A stretch of 64,000 bases of DNA from JAJTHB01 sp033763775 (GCA_033763775.1 JANRJW010000005.1:62001-126000), one strand, 5' to 3'. Positions 24,322 to 32,791 are shown, counted from the first letter of the stretch. Notes: generated by a model not told the origin, from the sequence alone. Numbers and translations: made by a program.

Positions 24322-24742
24322 GCAGCTTTGTGCCCAGCTGGTTAGCCAGCCATGCCGCGAGCGAGCCGCGCGCGCCGCTGTGCGAGGTGCCGATGACCAC
24401 CATGATCGCATCAGGGTCGGCGGTGGCGGCGGCGATAATTTCTTCGCCAATCGCCCCCTCGCGAAGCACGATACCCGGGCGTAGCCCCAGCTGCTGCTGA
24501 CACTCATCCGCAAGCCGGGCAAGCAGCTGGCCTGCCTCGCCGCGGCGCTCCTCGCGGATACGGTCGGCGATGGTGCCGAGCGTCTGGAAATCCGCTGGCG
24601 GCGTGACATGCAGCATATCCACGCACCCTGATCTCGCCAGCGCCTTCAGGCACACCAGCCTGAGCGCGGCCAGACATTCTTCGCGCTGATCCACACAAAC
24701 AAGATATTTGGGCGGCTTGCCCGGGGTCATTGCTACGGTCAT
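24260..24742 (-). CDS. Universal stress protein family (UspA-like)
   Basis: A 160-residue UspA-fold protein. It starts with the beta-1 strand KYLVCVDQREE and carries the ATP-binding-type end VVIGTSHSGARGSLAAWLAN, close to the G-x2-G-x9-G-S pattern, ending LPIPLLMVPG. Earlier in-frame starts (24754, 24787) exist, but ATG 24742 has GGAGG 6 nt upstream and gives a normal N-terminus. It follows the TIGR02186 gene by 11 nt on the same strand. Its 3' end overlaps the RDD gene by 62 nt on the opposite strand. Stress-related nucleotide binding is inferred from the family. Confidence 0.82.
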   Translation of the reverse strand: MTVAMTPGKPPKYLVCVDQREECLAALRLVCLKALARSGCVDMLHVTPPADFQTLGTIADRIREERRGEAGQLLARLADECQQQLGLRPGIVLREGAIGEEIIAAATADPDAIMVVIGTSHSGARGSLAAWLANQLGTKLPIPLLMVPGNLTQQQLAQLI

Positions 24743-24753
24743 GCGTGCCTCCA

Positions 24754-25485
24754 TCAGTTTCTCTCCAGCCAGCGCCCAGCGAGCCATCCAGCGCCCAGCG
24801 CCAGCAGAATAGCGCAGATGCCATATAAAAAAGGAAAGCGGTGCGCGGCGTTGTAAATAAAGGCATCCAGCCCGGTTTTATTGACGGTGATTGGAATGGA
24901 TTGCATGCCGGCAATCTCGCCATCGCGCAGTAGATAAAGCTCGGCAGTGTAGTCGCCGGGCGGAATGGTATCTGGAAATTCGATGGTGGTTTTAAACAGC
25001 ATTTCGCCCATGAAGCGCAGCTGAGTTGGCGCCTTCGTGTAGAGCCGCCGCTGCTGCTGATAGGTAAGAAATGCATCGGTGAATTCGCTGTGACGTGTCT
25101 GCTGGGTGCTGCTGGCTGGCGGCGGCAGAAGTCCATCGCGGCTGATACCGAGCCGCGCCAGCGCTACATCCGCCTGCAGCTCTTCCAGCGGTTTGCTGCT
25201 GGCAAGAGCGAAAAAGCTGGGCACATCATACAGCTTCATCCGCTCACGGTTCACCCACAGCCCCATCATGGGCTCTTTTTTTCGCACCATGTAATGGCGA
25301 GCGGGCCCGCGCACCACCGCCACCACGTCCCCCACATCGTTGCGCGCGCCGAAGAGAAACAACCGCGTGCCATTGAAATTGGCATCCATCTCGATGCGAT
25401 ATTGCGATAAATCCGCCACCAGCGGCGAGGCCTTCGCGGGCGGCGCAAACAGCAGGCACAGCAGAAGCAATAGCCACCTATTCAT
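24754..25485 (-). CDS. TIGR02186-type membrane-anchored periplasmic protein
   Basis: A 243-residue protein with a signal peptide (LLLLLCLLFAPPAKA, residues 5-19), a periplasmic beta-rich body, and a C-terminal membrane helix (about 218-237) followed by a short basic end. Features such as LFGARNDVGDVVAVVRGP, KKEPMMGLWVNRE and PGDYTAELYLLRDG match the alphaproteobacterial family often found beside TauE/SafE exporters, as here (8-nt overlap). A role in handling the exported sulfur compound is inferred only from that association. Confidence 0.8.
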   Translation of the reverse strand: MNRWLLLLLCLLFAPPAKASPLVADLSQYRIEMDANFNGTRLFLFGARNDVGDVVAVVRGPARHYMVRKKEPMMGLWVNRERMKLYDVPSFFALASSKPLEELQADVALARLGISRDGLLPPPASSTQQTRHSEFTDAFLTYQQQRRLYTKAPTQLRFMGEMLFKTTIEFPDTIPPGDYTAELYLLRDGEIAGMQSIPITVNKTGLDAFIYNAAHRFPFLYGICAILLALGAGWLAGRWLERN

Positions 25486-26386
25486 CGAGCAGCCCCACGC
25501 TGTAGATGTTGTCTGGTGGTGTCAAAAGCCCCGCCGCAAGCTTGATTGCAATGCCCAGCACCAGCGCCGCCAGCATGGCGCGCAGCAGGTTGCCTGAGAT
25601 GCGTGCCCCAAGGCGGATGCCAAGCTGCGCCCCAAACACCGAGCCGGACAGCAGCAGCAGCGCGAGCATGATGTCCACCGTCTGGGTGGTGATGGCCTGC
25701 AGGAGCGTGACATGCGCAGTGATAAAAATAATCTGAAACAGCGACGTGCCGATGACCATGGTGGTGGGCATGCCGATGAGATAAATCATCGCCGGTACCA
25801 GAAAAAAGCCGCCGCCAATGCCCATCAGCGACACCATCACTCCCACAAACAGCCCCACTGCAAGCGGTATCAGCGCGCTGATGGTAATGCGTGAGGCGGG
25901 AAATGCCACCGGGTAAGGAAGCTGCGACAGCCAGCGCAGACGGCTGGAGACGGGCGCAGAAGCTGGCTGTTTGCGGTAGGCGCGGTAGCTATCGCGCGCC
26001 ATCAGCAGGCCAATCAGCCCAAGAAAAGTGACATAAGCCAGCGAGATGATCAGATCCACATGGCCAATCTGTTTTAGCCAGCGAAACAGCGCCACCCCGA
26101 GCGTTGAACCCACCACCCCGCCCGCGAGTAGAAACAGCCCCATCTTGACATCAACATTCTGGCGGCGCCAGTGTGTGACAAAACCAGACACCGACGAAGC
26201 GATGATCTGATTCGCCGAGGTCGCCACCGCCACCGACGGTGAAACACCAATAAAAATAAGCAGCGGCGTGAGCAGAAAGCCGCCGCCCACCCCAAACATG
26301 CCGGCAAGCAGGCCCGCCGCGCCGCCCAGCCCGAGAATGGCGAACACATTCACCGACATCTCAGCGATGGGAAGGTAGACGTGCAT
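25478..26386 (-). CDS. TauE/SafE family exporter
   Basis: A 302-residue inner-membrane protein with about eight or nine helices and the two internal TauE repeats, marked by GMFGVGGGFLLTPLLIF (about residues 28-44) and GIGGGFFLVPAMIYLIG (about 190-206). Members export sulfite, sulfoacetate and related organosulfur anions. It overlaps the TIGR02186 gene by 8 nt and touches the lipoprotein gene by one base, forming a minus-strand unit. The substrate is not determinable. Confidence 0.9.
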   Translation of the reverse strand: MHVYLPIAEMSVNVFAILGLGGAAGLLAGMFGVGGGFLLTPLLIFIGVSPSVAVATSANQIIASSVSGFVTHWRRQNVDVKMGLFLLAGGVVGSTLGVALFRWLKQIGHVDLIISLAYVTFLGLIGLLMARDSYRAYRKQPASAPVSSRLRWLSQLPYPVAFPASRITISALIPLAVGLFVGVMVSLMGIGGGFFLVPAMIYLIGMPTTMVIGTSLFQIIFITAHVTLLQAITTQTVDIMLALLLLSGSVFGAQLGIRLGARISGNLLRAMLAALVLGIAIKLAAGLLTPPDNIYSVGLLDE

Positions 26387-26991
26387 CAGGGCATTCGGCT
26401 GTAGTTGATATGGCCGCCCATATATTGATAGATGTTTTTTTCCAGCTCGGCGTTGACGGCTTCCATCATTTCAAAAATCATTTTGCGGAACTCATAGTTG
26501 CGCCGCCATACACTGGCATTTTCCGACATGGTGATGGAGCGCGTGGCCTTCACCACCACGCTGGCTTCCGACATCGCGCCATCACTGCCATAAATCCGCA
26601 TCTCCACATCCAGCGCGGCTTCATAGCGCCGATCCTGATCAACGGTGAAAAAATCCTCGATGCTGCTGTCTTTGTGAATCTGGCTGACGGTGACGCGGCC
26701 ATCCTTGATAATCACCTGCAGCACCTTATCTGGCCCCACCGCGCGGATGCGATCCTTCACCCAGATACGCATGGCATCGGCGGGGGAATAGGGCATTAAA
26801 TGCTCCACGTAAGGTGAGCGCATGGGGGATTTGTATTCATCCACAAATTCAATGCTCGTGACATTCAGAAAGATGGGCTGGTAGCGCAGAAAACTCAGCG
26901 GCGGAAAATCCACCGGCGATTCGCTCGCGCAGCTGGTAAGGCCAAATGCGGCGCAGGCGGCCAGCATAAGGCGCTTGAGTGTGGTTCGCAT
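26386..26991 (-). CDS. Predicted lipoprotein of unknown function
   Basis: A 201-residue protein with a lipoprotein signal (LMLAACAAFGLTSC, lipobox LTSC with Cys21). The mature part is soluble, alpha/beta, and carries YKSPMRSPYVEHLMPYSP near residues 53-70. No enzymatic motif is seen. The stop and TauE start share one base, so it is the first gene of a unit with the exporter, the TIGR02186 protein and probably Usp. It resembles uncharacterised outer-membrane-associated lipoproteins of alphaproteobacteria; function unknown. Confidence 0.78.
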   Translation of the reverse strand: MRTTLKRLMLAACAAFGLTSCASESPVDFPPLSFLRYQPIFLNVTSIEFVDEYKSPMRSPYVEHLMPYSPADAMRIWVKDRIRAVGPDKVLQVIIKDGRVTVSQIHKDSSIEDFFTVDQDRRYEAALDVEMRIYGSDGAMSEASVVVKATRSITMSENASVWRRNYEFRKMIFEMMEAVNAELEKNIYQYMGGHINYSRMP

Positions 26992-27007
26992 AACATGGCT
27001 CCCTCGG

Positions 27008-27664
27008 TTAGCTGAGTGCAGGTGGTATCATATCGCGCTTCGGGCTGGTGTCCATTGGTTTGGCGTCTGGTGGTCGTACATAAAAAGGCGAAAGTGGCTG
27101 GCCGCTGCCGCGCTTGGCCGCAAGCATGACCAGATGATCGGCGCGCGGCGCGGCAAGTATCGCCGGCTGCTCCAGCGGCTGATTACTGACCAGCGCCGCA
27201 CCGGCGGGCATGGCGGCTATCAGCTCTTCTGCCTGTGCCACACGCGGCTCTGAGACGTGTGTCAGCGCCGCATCATGAACGAAGCTCTGGCCAACCATTT
27301 CACCCTTACCCGCGCCCAGCAGGCAGGTGATGATGGGCTGCGTCAGCTGTGGCTGCTGGCCATGCGCCATGATTTCGAGTGTGGTCAAACCCAGCCCGGG
27401 TATCCCCAGCGAGAGGCACAGCCCGCGCGCTGCCGCCAGCCCCACACGCAGGCTGGTAAAGCTGCCCGGCCCAACGCTGCAGGCAACCTTCGTCAGCTCG
27501 CTGAAAGCCGTCTGTGTTTCCGCCAGCAGCGCTTCGATCATCGGTAGTAGTTGGGTGGATTGCTGATGCGAGTGGGGGGATTGGCGTAGCGCCGCCACCG
27601 TGCCATGTTTCCACAGCGCCACGCTGAATGGCCCGGTTGCCGTTTCTATGCCCAGTAACACCAC
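27008..27664 (-). CDS. tsaB: tRNA threonylcarbamoyladenosine biosynthesis protein TsaB
   Basis: A 218-residue ASKHA-fold protein, partner of TsaD and TsaE in making t6A at position 37 of ANN-decoding tRNAs. It begins LLGIETATGPFSVALW and contains the family core CSVGPGSFTSLRVGLAAARG near residues 62-81. It lacks the metal-binding HxxxH motif of TsaD, as expected for TsaB. The lipoprotein gene follows 16 nt downstream on the same strand. No other t6A gene is in the window. Confidence 0.92.
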   Translation of the reverse strand: MVLLGIETATGPFSVALWKHGTVAALRQSPHSHQQSTQLLPMIEALLAETQTAFSELTKVACSVGPGSFTSLRVGLAAARGLCLSLGIPGLGLTTLEIMAHGQQPQLTQPIITCLLGAGKGEMVGQSFVHDAALTHVSEPRVAQAEELIAAMPAGAALVSNQPLEQPAILAAPRADHLVMLAAKRGSGQPLSPFYVRPPDAKPMDTSPKRDMIPPALS

Positions 27665-27728
27665 CTGCGCCCCGCTACAACGAACTGATTGACGAAATTC
27701 CCTTGAAGCGCTAAAGACTTAAGCCATT

Positions 27729-28082
27729 ATGGCTCAAGATACAACGTCCGGTTTCGCGCTAGCGCAAAAAAAATGCACGGTCTGCGCGCCGGGCACCCCC
27801 GTCATTGATGAATTCAAGGCCAAGCCTTACCTTGCTCAGGTACCCGGCTGGGAGCTTGCGCTTTCTAACCGAGCCATCAAACGCCGCTACCTGTTCAAAG
27901 ATTTCATGAGCGGCCTTGCCTTTGTCAACAAAGTGGCCGACATCGCTGAAAGCGAAGCCCACCATCCGGATATCATGATGGGCTGGGGCTATGTGGAAAT
28001 TGTTCTCTGGACGCACACCATCAGCGGCCTGCATGAGAATGATTTCATCATCGCCGCGAAGATTAATGCCATCCAGCCTTAA
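27729..28082 (+). CDS. phhB: 4a-hydroxytetrahydrobiopterin (pterin carbinolamine) dehydratase
   Basis: A 117-residue protein with the PCD fold. The active-site signature ESEAHHPDI lies near residues 77-85, preceded by the family's alpha-helix FKDFMSGLAFVNKVADIA and followed by VEIVLWTHTISGLHENDF. PCD dehydrates 4a-hydroxy-tetrahydropterin during aromatic hydroxylation. No phenylalanine hydroxylase is adjacent, so another pterin role is possible. The last 17 nt overlap the start of the zeta-like kinase gene. Confidence 0.9.
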   Translation: MAQDTTSGFALAQKKCTVCAPGTPVIDEFKAKPYLAQVPGWELALSNRAIKRRYLFKDFMSGLAFVNKVADIAESEAHHPDIMMGWGYVEIVLWTHTISGLHENDFIIAAKINAIQP

Positions 28083-28647
28083 GCGCCCACGCGCCTACAT
28101 CATTGCAGGCGCCAATGGCGCGGGCAAAACCACGTTCGCCACTGAATTTCTACCGCATTATGCTAAATGCAGGCATTTTGTGAATGCCGATCTTATCGCT
28201 AAAGGCCTGTCGCCCTTTCGGCCTGAAAAAGCTGCGATTAAGGCCGGGCGCATGATGCTAGAGGAGCTGCGCGAACTTTCAGAAAAAGGTGAGACGTTTG
28301 CCTTTGAATCAACGCTTTCTGGTCTTAGCCATGTGGCATTCATAAGCAGGCTCAAACAACGTGGGTATGAGGTTCACATACTCTATTTGTGGGTACCGTC
28401 GCCGTCTCTGTGCATTGCACGAATTAAGGAAAGAGTGGCCCTGGGCGGTCATTACATTCCATCCGTTCAGGTCAGGAGGCGTTATCAGAAAAGCCTCAGA
28501 AATTTTATGACACGTTATAAAACACTGGCAGATGAGTGGCAAATATTGGATAATACAAAGGCTGGCTGCGAGCTGATCGCAGAAGGAACGAGCAGTAAGT
28601 GCCGTATCATTAACCAGAAACTGTATGACACATTGAGCGCTGTATGA
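28066..28647 (+). CDS. Zeta-toxin-family P-loop kinase, putative toxin
   Basis: A 193-residue P-loop kinase. Walker A is GANGAGKTT at residues 15-23, FVNADLIAKGLSPF gives the catalytic-type Asp, and FAFESTLSGLSH the substrate loop typical of chromosomal zeta-like ATPases. The C-terminal VALGGHYIPSVQVRRRY is also characteristic of that subfamily. Zeta toxins phosphorylate UDP-GlcNAc; whether this subfamily does so is unclear. ATG 28066 is chosen over earlier frame starts inside phhB and overlaps phhB by 17 nt. The stop overlaps the 59-codon frame at 28644 by 4 nt, giving a two-gene toxin-antitoxin-like layout inside a housekeeping operon. Confidence 0.82.
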   Translation: MPSSLKRPRAYIIAGANGAGKTTFATEFLPHYAKCRHFVNADLIAKGLSPFRPEKAAIKAGRMMLEELRELSEKGETFAFESTLSGLSHVAFISRLKQRGYEVHILYLWVPSPSLCIARIKERVALGGHYIPSVQVRRRYQKSLRNFMTRYKTLADEWQILDNTKAGCELIAEGTSSKCRIINQKLYDTLSAV

Positions 28648-28823
28648 AAAAAAAACGTGCCGCATCCTCCCGGGCTGAAAAAAGCCTCACCGCCATGAAA
28701 GAAGCTTTCAGAAAGCTTTTACTTGAGCGAATTCAAGAGGGGGTATCTCTATCGACATGGAAAGATGGCAGGCTCGAGGTCATCCCCGCGCGCAAGCTCA
28801 AACATATTAAATTTCGCTCATGA
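28644..28823 (+). CDS. 59-residue partner of the zeta-like kinase, putative antitoxin
   Basis: A short frame that is easy to miss, between the zeta-like gene and miaB. It starts at ATG 28644 (ATGA overlap with the kinase stop) and ends at 28823, overlapping the miaB start (28820) by 4 nt. The product begins MKKKRAASSRAEKSLTAM, is basic, predicted helical in its first half, then reads VSLSTWKDGRLEVIPARK, a compact beta-hairpin-like stretch. Filling the gap exactly with 4-nt overlaps on both sides argues that it is translated. Antitoxin function is inferred from size and position; no family is recognised. Confidence 0.65.
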   Translation: MKKKRAASSRAEKSLTAMKEAFRKLLLERIQEGVSLSTWKDGRLEVIPARKLKHIKFRS

Positions 28824-30175
28824 ATAAAAAACTCTACATTAAAACCTACGGCTGCCAGATGAACGCCTATGATTCGGTGCGCATGAAAGATGTCATGGCG
28901 CCGCTGGGCTATAATGAAACCGAGTCGCCTGACGATGCCGACCTTGTGATTCTTAACACCTGTCACATTCGCGAAAAGGCCGAAGAAAAAGTCTATTCCG
29001 ACCTTGGCCGTGTGCGCGCTGAAAAAGAAAAAAGAAAAGCATCCGGCGATCCGGTGCTGATTGCGGTGGGAGGCTGTGTTGGCCAGGCGGAAGGCGAAGA
29101 GATTATTCGCCGCGCGCCATTTGTGGATATGGTGTTTGGCCCCCAGAACTATCACCAGCTACCAGAGCTGGTTACCAAGGCGCTACGGGGTAAAGGTGCG
29201 GTAGTGGCGCTGGATTTTGAGGAAGAAGATAAATTTGATCGCCTGCCGGAATCTACATCCCCCCAGGGGGTATCCGCATTTCTGGCGGTGCAGGAGGGCT
29301 GCGATAAGTTCTGCACTTTCTGCGTGGTGCCCTACACGCGCGGGGCGGAATACTCCCGCCGGGTATCAGCCATCGTTGACGAAGCAAAAAAAATGGTGGA
29401 TAGCGGCGTGCTGGAAATCACATTGCTTGGCCAGAATGTGAATGCCTATCATGGCGCAGATGAGCACGGCGCTACCGCCAGTCTGGCGGATTTAATCAGC
29501 CGCCTTGCGCAGATTGGCGGTCTTGAACGCATTCGCTACACGACCTCCCACCCGCGCGATATGAGCGAAGATTTAATCGCGCTTCACGGCAGTGAACCCA
29601 AACTCATGCCCTACCTGCACCTGCCCATCCAGTCCGGCAGCGATGAAGTGCTAAAGCGCATGAACCGCAAGCACACGGCGGCGTTTTATATCGATATCAT
29701 CGAGCGGCTGCGTAGGCAGCGCCCGGATATTGCGCTGTCGTCAGATTTTATTGTGGGCTTCCCCGGCGAAAGCGACAAGCATTTTGAAGAAACCATGGCG
29801 CTGGTTCGCCATGTGCACTATGCGCAGGCCTATTCTTTCAAATACAGCCCACGCCCGGGCACACCCGCCGCCACGGATGATCGCCAGCTTCCTGAATCCG
29901 TTAAAGATGAGCGCCTGCAGGCGCTGCAGGCATTGCTGCGCCAGCAGCAGCAGCAATTCAATGAGGCGAGTGTTGGCAAAACGCTGCCGGTGCTGTTTAC
30001 CAAAGATGGCAAGCATGACGGCCAGCTGCTTGGCAAAAGCCCGTACCTGCAATCGGTGTATGTGCAGGGCACAAGCGGCATCATGAACCGCATTGTGGGT
30101 GTGCGTATCACCGGCGGCTATTTAAACAGCCTTGCCGGCGAAATCGCCCGCGAAACCCCGATCATGGCAGCCTAA
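28820..30175 (+). CDS. miaB: tRNA-2-methylthio-N6-dimethylallyladenosine synthase
   Basis: A 451-residue radical SAM methylthiotransferase acting on i6A37 of tRNA. The UPF0004 domain opens with KTYGCQMNAYDSVRM and LNTCHIREKAEEKVYS; the radical SAM cluster motif is GCDKFCTFCVVPYTRG near residues 158-173. A C-terminal TRAM domain follows (about 375-440). It heads the block miaB-phoH-ybeY-corC-lnt that is widely conserved in alphaproteobacteria, but here its start is coupled by 4 nt to the small frame at 28644. Confidence 0.96.
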   Translation: MNKKLYIKTYGCQMNAYDSVRMKDVMAPLGYNETESPDDADLVILNTCHIREKAEEKVYSDLGRVRAEKEKRKASGDPVLIAVGGCVGQAEGEEIIRRAPFVDMVFGPQNYHQLPELVTKALRGKGAVVALDFEEEDKFDRLPESTSPQGVSAFLAVQEGCDKFCTFCVVPYTRGAEYSRRVSAIVDEAKKMVDSGVLEITLLGQNVNAYHGADEHGATASLADLISRLAQIGGLERIRYTTSHPRDMSEDLIALHGSEPKLMPYLHLPIQSGSDEVLKRMNRKHTAAFYIDIIERLRRQRPDIALSSDFIVGFPGESDKHFEETMALVRHVHYAQAYSFKYSPRPGTPAATDDRQLPESVKDERLQALQALLRQQQQQFNEASVGKTLPVLFTKDGKHDGQLLGKSPYLQSVYVQGTSGIMNRIVGVRITGGYLNSLAGEIARETPIMAA

Positions 30176-30190
30176 CCAAAGGAGAGCAGC

Positions 30191-31213
30191 GTGAAAGATA
30201 AAAACGGCAAACACTCACACGAATCCACCAGCCTCAGCATGATGTTTGATGATAACCGCCTGCTTTCCATGCTGCTTGGGCAGGATGACTGCCATCTTGC
30301 GCGTGTTGAACGCCAGCTCGGTGTCACGGCGTCGTCGCGCGGTAGTGTGGTGGAGCTGGAGGGCGAGAAAGCGCAGGTGGATCAGGCACACGCAGTGCTG
30401 AAGCGCCTCTATGATGATTTGCGCAAGGGGCAGGAAATCGGCAATGCGCAGGTGGATGCGGCGATTCGTATGGCATCCAGCAGCGAAGAGGAGGGGCTGT
30501 TTGGCAGCCACGACATCCTGATCAAAACCATGAAGAAAAATATCAAGCCTTATTCACACATTCAGGCTGAGTATATGCAGAAGCTGCAGAAGCATGACCT
30601 GGTGTTTGCGCTGGGGCCGGCGGGTACGGGTAAGACTTACATCGCGGTGGCGATGGCGGTGGCGCAGTTTATCAGTGGGCGTGTGGAGAAAATCATTCTG
30701 TCGCGTCCGGCGGTGGAGGCGGGGGAGAAGCTCGGCTTCCTGCCCGGCGACCTGAAAGACAAAGTTGATCCCTACCTGCGCCCGCTTTACGACGCGCTGT
30801 TTGACATGATACCCGCCGAAAAGCTGGCGCGGCACATGGAAAATGGCGAGATTGAGGTGGCGCCGCTGGCGTTCATGCGCGGCCGCACCTTCTCGAATGC
30901 GTTTGTGATTCTCGATGAAGCGCAGAACACCACCGCCACGCAGATGAAAATGTTCTTAACCCGCATGGGCGAAAATTCGCGCATGGTGGCGACCGGCGAT
31001 TTATCACAAACCGACCTTCCGAAAGATGTGAAATCCGGCCTTGGCGATGCGGTACGCAAGCTTGAAGGCATTGATGGTATTGGCCTGGTGCGTTTTTCCG
31101 ACAAAGATGTGGTGCGCCATGCACTCGCCGCGAAAATCATCAAAGCCTATGATGACTGGGATCGCAAAAAGAAACTCAGCAGCCGCCAGCAGATGGACGA
31201 TGACGGCAAGTAA
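30191..31213 (+). CDS. phoH: PhoH-like ATPase
   Basis: A 340-residue PhoH-family ATPase. An N-terminal KH-like region (about 15-90) precedes the P-loop LGPAGTGKTYIAVAMAV near residues 137-153, with Walker B region FVILDEAQNTT and sensor-type VATGDLSQTDLP. PhoH proteins are RNA-linked ATPases usually paired with the endoribonuclease YbeY, as here. A GGAGAGCAG ribosome site precedes the start codon at 30191. It overlaps ybeY by 14 nt. Confidence 0.93.
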   Translation: MKDKNGKHSHESTSLSMMFDDNRLLSMLLGQDDCHLARVERQLGVTASSRGSVVELEGEKAQVDQAHAVLKRLYDDLRKGQEIGNAQVDAAIRMASSSEEEGLFGSHDILIKTMKKNIKPYSHIQAEYMQKLQKHDLVFALGPAGTGKTYIAVAMAVAQFISGRVEKIILSRPAVEAGEKLGFLPGDLKDKVDPYLRPLYDALFDMIPAEKLARHMENGEIEVAPLAFMRGRTFSNAFVILDEAQNTTATQMKMFLTRMGENSRMVATGDLSQTDLPKDVKSGLGDAVRKLEGIDGIGLVRFSDKDVVRHALAAKIIKAYDDWDRKKKLSSRQQMDDDGK

Positions 31214-31643
31214 GATCCATGTTCAGCTTCATGCCGCGCCGTGGAAAAGCTCGCTGAGGCCGTATTGCAAAACGGTGCGGGCGGCGGTTTCGGCGGCGCT
31301 TGGCAAGCATACAGCAGAACTGACCATCGTGCTGACCGATGATGCGCTGATCCGCGAGCTGAATAAAACTTACCGTGGCAAGAACAAGCCAACGAATGTG
31401 CTGTCGTTTCCCAGCGGTGAGAAACAGTATCTGGGGGATATTATCCTCGCCTTTGAAACCATTAAGCGCGAAGCTGCTGAGCAGGGCAAAAGCTTTGAGC
31501 ATCATGCGATGCACATGCTGGTGCATGGCACGCTTCACCTGCTCGGTTATGATCACGAGAATGAATCCGATGCCGAAACGATGGAGCGGCTTGAAATAAA
31601 AATTCTTAAAAAACTGGGGATTACGAATCCCTACTTGTATTAA
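31200..31643 (+). CDS. ybeY: Endoribonuclease YbeY (16S rRNA maturation factor)
   Basis: A 147-residue UPF0054 metalloprotein needed for 16S rRNA 3' processing and ribosome quality control. The zinc motif HGTLHLLGYDH is intact near residues 113-123, with the preceding TNVLSFPSG. The reading frame is open further upstream within phoH, but ATG 31200 gives the usual family length and overlaps phoH by 14 nt. Product order phoH-ybeY-corC is conserved. Confidence 0.93.
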   Translation: MTASKIHVQLHAAPWKSSLRPYCKTVRAAVSAALGKHTAELTIVLTDDALIRELNKTYRGKNKPTNVLSFPSGEKQYLGDIILAFETIKREAAEQGKSFEHHAMHMLVHGTLHLLGYDHENESDAETMERLEIKILKKLGITNPYLY

Positions 31644-31670
31644 TTTCGCAAGCCATGCTACACTATATTC

Positions 31671-31694
31671 ACTTGCGCAATCTATTGTGCAAGT
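31671..31694. repeat. Hairpin ACTTGCGCAA...TTGTGCAAGT
   Basis: A 10-nt stem with one G-T pair and a 4-nt loop, 27 nt after the ybeY stop. It is followed directly by a GC-rich hairpin with a short T-run (31702-31728), so the two may work together at a transcript end. Confidence 0.4.
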
Positions 31695-31701
31695 GAGTAT
31701 C

Positions 31702-31728
31702 AAAGCCGTCGCCGAAAGCGGCGGTTTT
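31702..31728 (+). terminator. Intrinsic terminator after ybeY
   Basis: A GC-rich stem (CCGTCGC paired with GCGGCGG) flanked by AAA on the left and TTTT on the right. It should end the miaB-phoH-ybeY transcript before the corC promoter region. Confidence 0.6.
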
Positions 31729-31750
31729 GCGCTGCGTAGCGAGCGAAACG

Positions 31751-31777
31751 AATCAATAATGTGTCACATTATTGATT
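31751..31777. promoter_or_regulatory. 27-nt perfect palindrome overlapping a putative corC promoter
   Basis: AATCAATAATGTG and its exact complement flank a single central T. A TATAAT hexamer at 31786-31791 lies downstream, and a -35-like TGTCAC would fall inside the right half of the palindrome at 31762-31767. This geometry fits a repressor or activator site on the corC-lnt promoter. It is AT-rich without a T-run, so termination is less likely. Confidence 0.45.
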
Positions 31778-31818
31778 TAAACAACTATAATCTAATTAGC
31801 TTATGAACCCTGCCATCT

Positions 31819-32748
31819 ATGAACCAATCATCTTCTGCTGAGTCTGCCAGCAAGCCGGCGCTTGCTGTTTCTAATGCTCGTATTATGGCCAGTGAGCGGC
31901 GCTCCGGCGCGACATTTTCACTGCGCTTATGGATGCGCACCTTGTTTGGCGGCCGTCAGGAAGCATCGCTGAAAGAGGTGCTGGACGAGGTGATTGAAGA
32001 GCATGAGGAGCATAGCGAAGAGCGGCTCGAGCCGGAAGAAAAAGTAATGCTTCATAACGTGCTGTCGTTTGGCGACACACAGGTGCACGACATCATGGTG
32101 CCACGCACGGATATTGAGGCGGTGCCGCAGGATATTGCAATGCCGCAGCTTAAAACACACATCATGGAACACCGCCACACGCGCATTCCGGTTTATGAGG
32201 AAACGCTCGATCATGTGCGCGGCTTTGTGCATGTGAAGGATCTGCTGCCGATGTTTGCCGGGGATCAACCCTTTTCGCTCACCAGCGTGCTGCGGCCGGT
32301 GCTGTTTGTGCCACCCTCCATGCGTATTGTTGATCTACTGCGCAAGATGCGCCACTCCGGCAGCCACATGGCCATGGTGGTGGATGAATATGGCGGCACC
32401 GATGGTCTGGTGACGCTCGAAGACGTGGTGGAAGAGATTATCGGCGATATCCGCGATGAGCATGATGACAGCGAGGAAGATACCAACCGCATCCATAAAC
32501 ATGCGGCCGGCGTGTATGATGTCAGCGCGAGAATCCATATTGATGCGCTAGAAAAATCACTGGGTCTCAACCTGATCACCGAAGAAAAAGATGACGATTT
32601 TGATACGCTCGGCGGCCTGATTTTTTTCCAGATTGGCCGGGTGCCGGTGAAGGGCGAGGTGGTGCCGCATATTGGCGGCATGCGCTTTGAGATTCTCGAG
32701 GCGGACGCGCGGCGCATTCACAAAATCCGCATTCATACGACGGCATGA
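31819..32748 (+). CDS. corC: CBS-domain protein of the CorC/HlyC family
   Basis: A 309-residue soluble protein. After an acidic N-terminal segment come VPRTDIEAV and two CBS motifs (about residues 95-155 and 160-215, with DEYGGTDGLVTLEDVVEEI), then the CorC_HlyC transporter-associated domain (about 225-305). It lacks the DUF21 membrane domain, as is usual for the CorC copy next to lnt. CorC is linked to magnesium/cobalt handling. The promoter area upstream carries a 27-nt palindrome. A GC-rich repeat separates it from lnt. Confidence 0.88.
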   Translation: MNQSSSAESASKPALAVSNARIMASERRSGATFSLRLWMRTLFGGRQEASLKEVLDEVIEEHEEHSEERLEPEEKVMLHNVLSFGDTQVHDIMVPRTDIEAVPQDIAMPQLKTHIMEHRHTRIPVYEETLDHVRGFVHVKDLLPMFAGDQPFSLTSVLRPVLFVPPSMRIVDLLRKMRHSGSHMAMVVDEYGGTDGLVTLEDVVEEIIGDIRDEHDDSEEDTNRIHKHAAGVYDVSARIHIDALEKSLGLNLITEEKDDDFDTLGGLIFFQIGRVPVKGEVVPHIGGMRFEILEADARRIHKIRIHTTA

Positions 32749-32756
32749 TAAATTTA

Positions 32757-32791
32757 CTCCCCTCCCGGCGAAGGCCGGAATCACGGGGGAG
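32757..32791. repeat. GC-rich nested inverted repeat after corC
   Basis: An outer stem (CTCCCC with GGGGGAG) encloses an inner hairpin CCGGC-GAAG-GCCGG. The inner part resembles the widespread CCGGCGAAGGCCGG intergenic palindrome of proteobacteria. It may stabilise or end the corC transcript and lies just before the lnt start. Confidence 0.5.
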
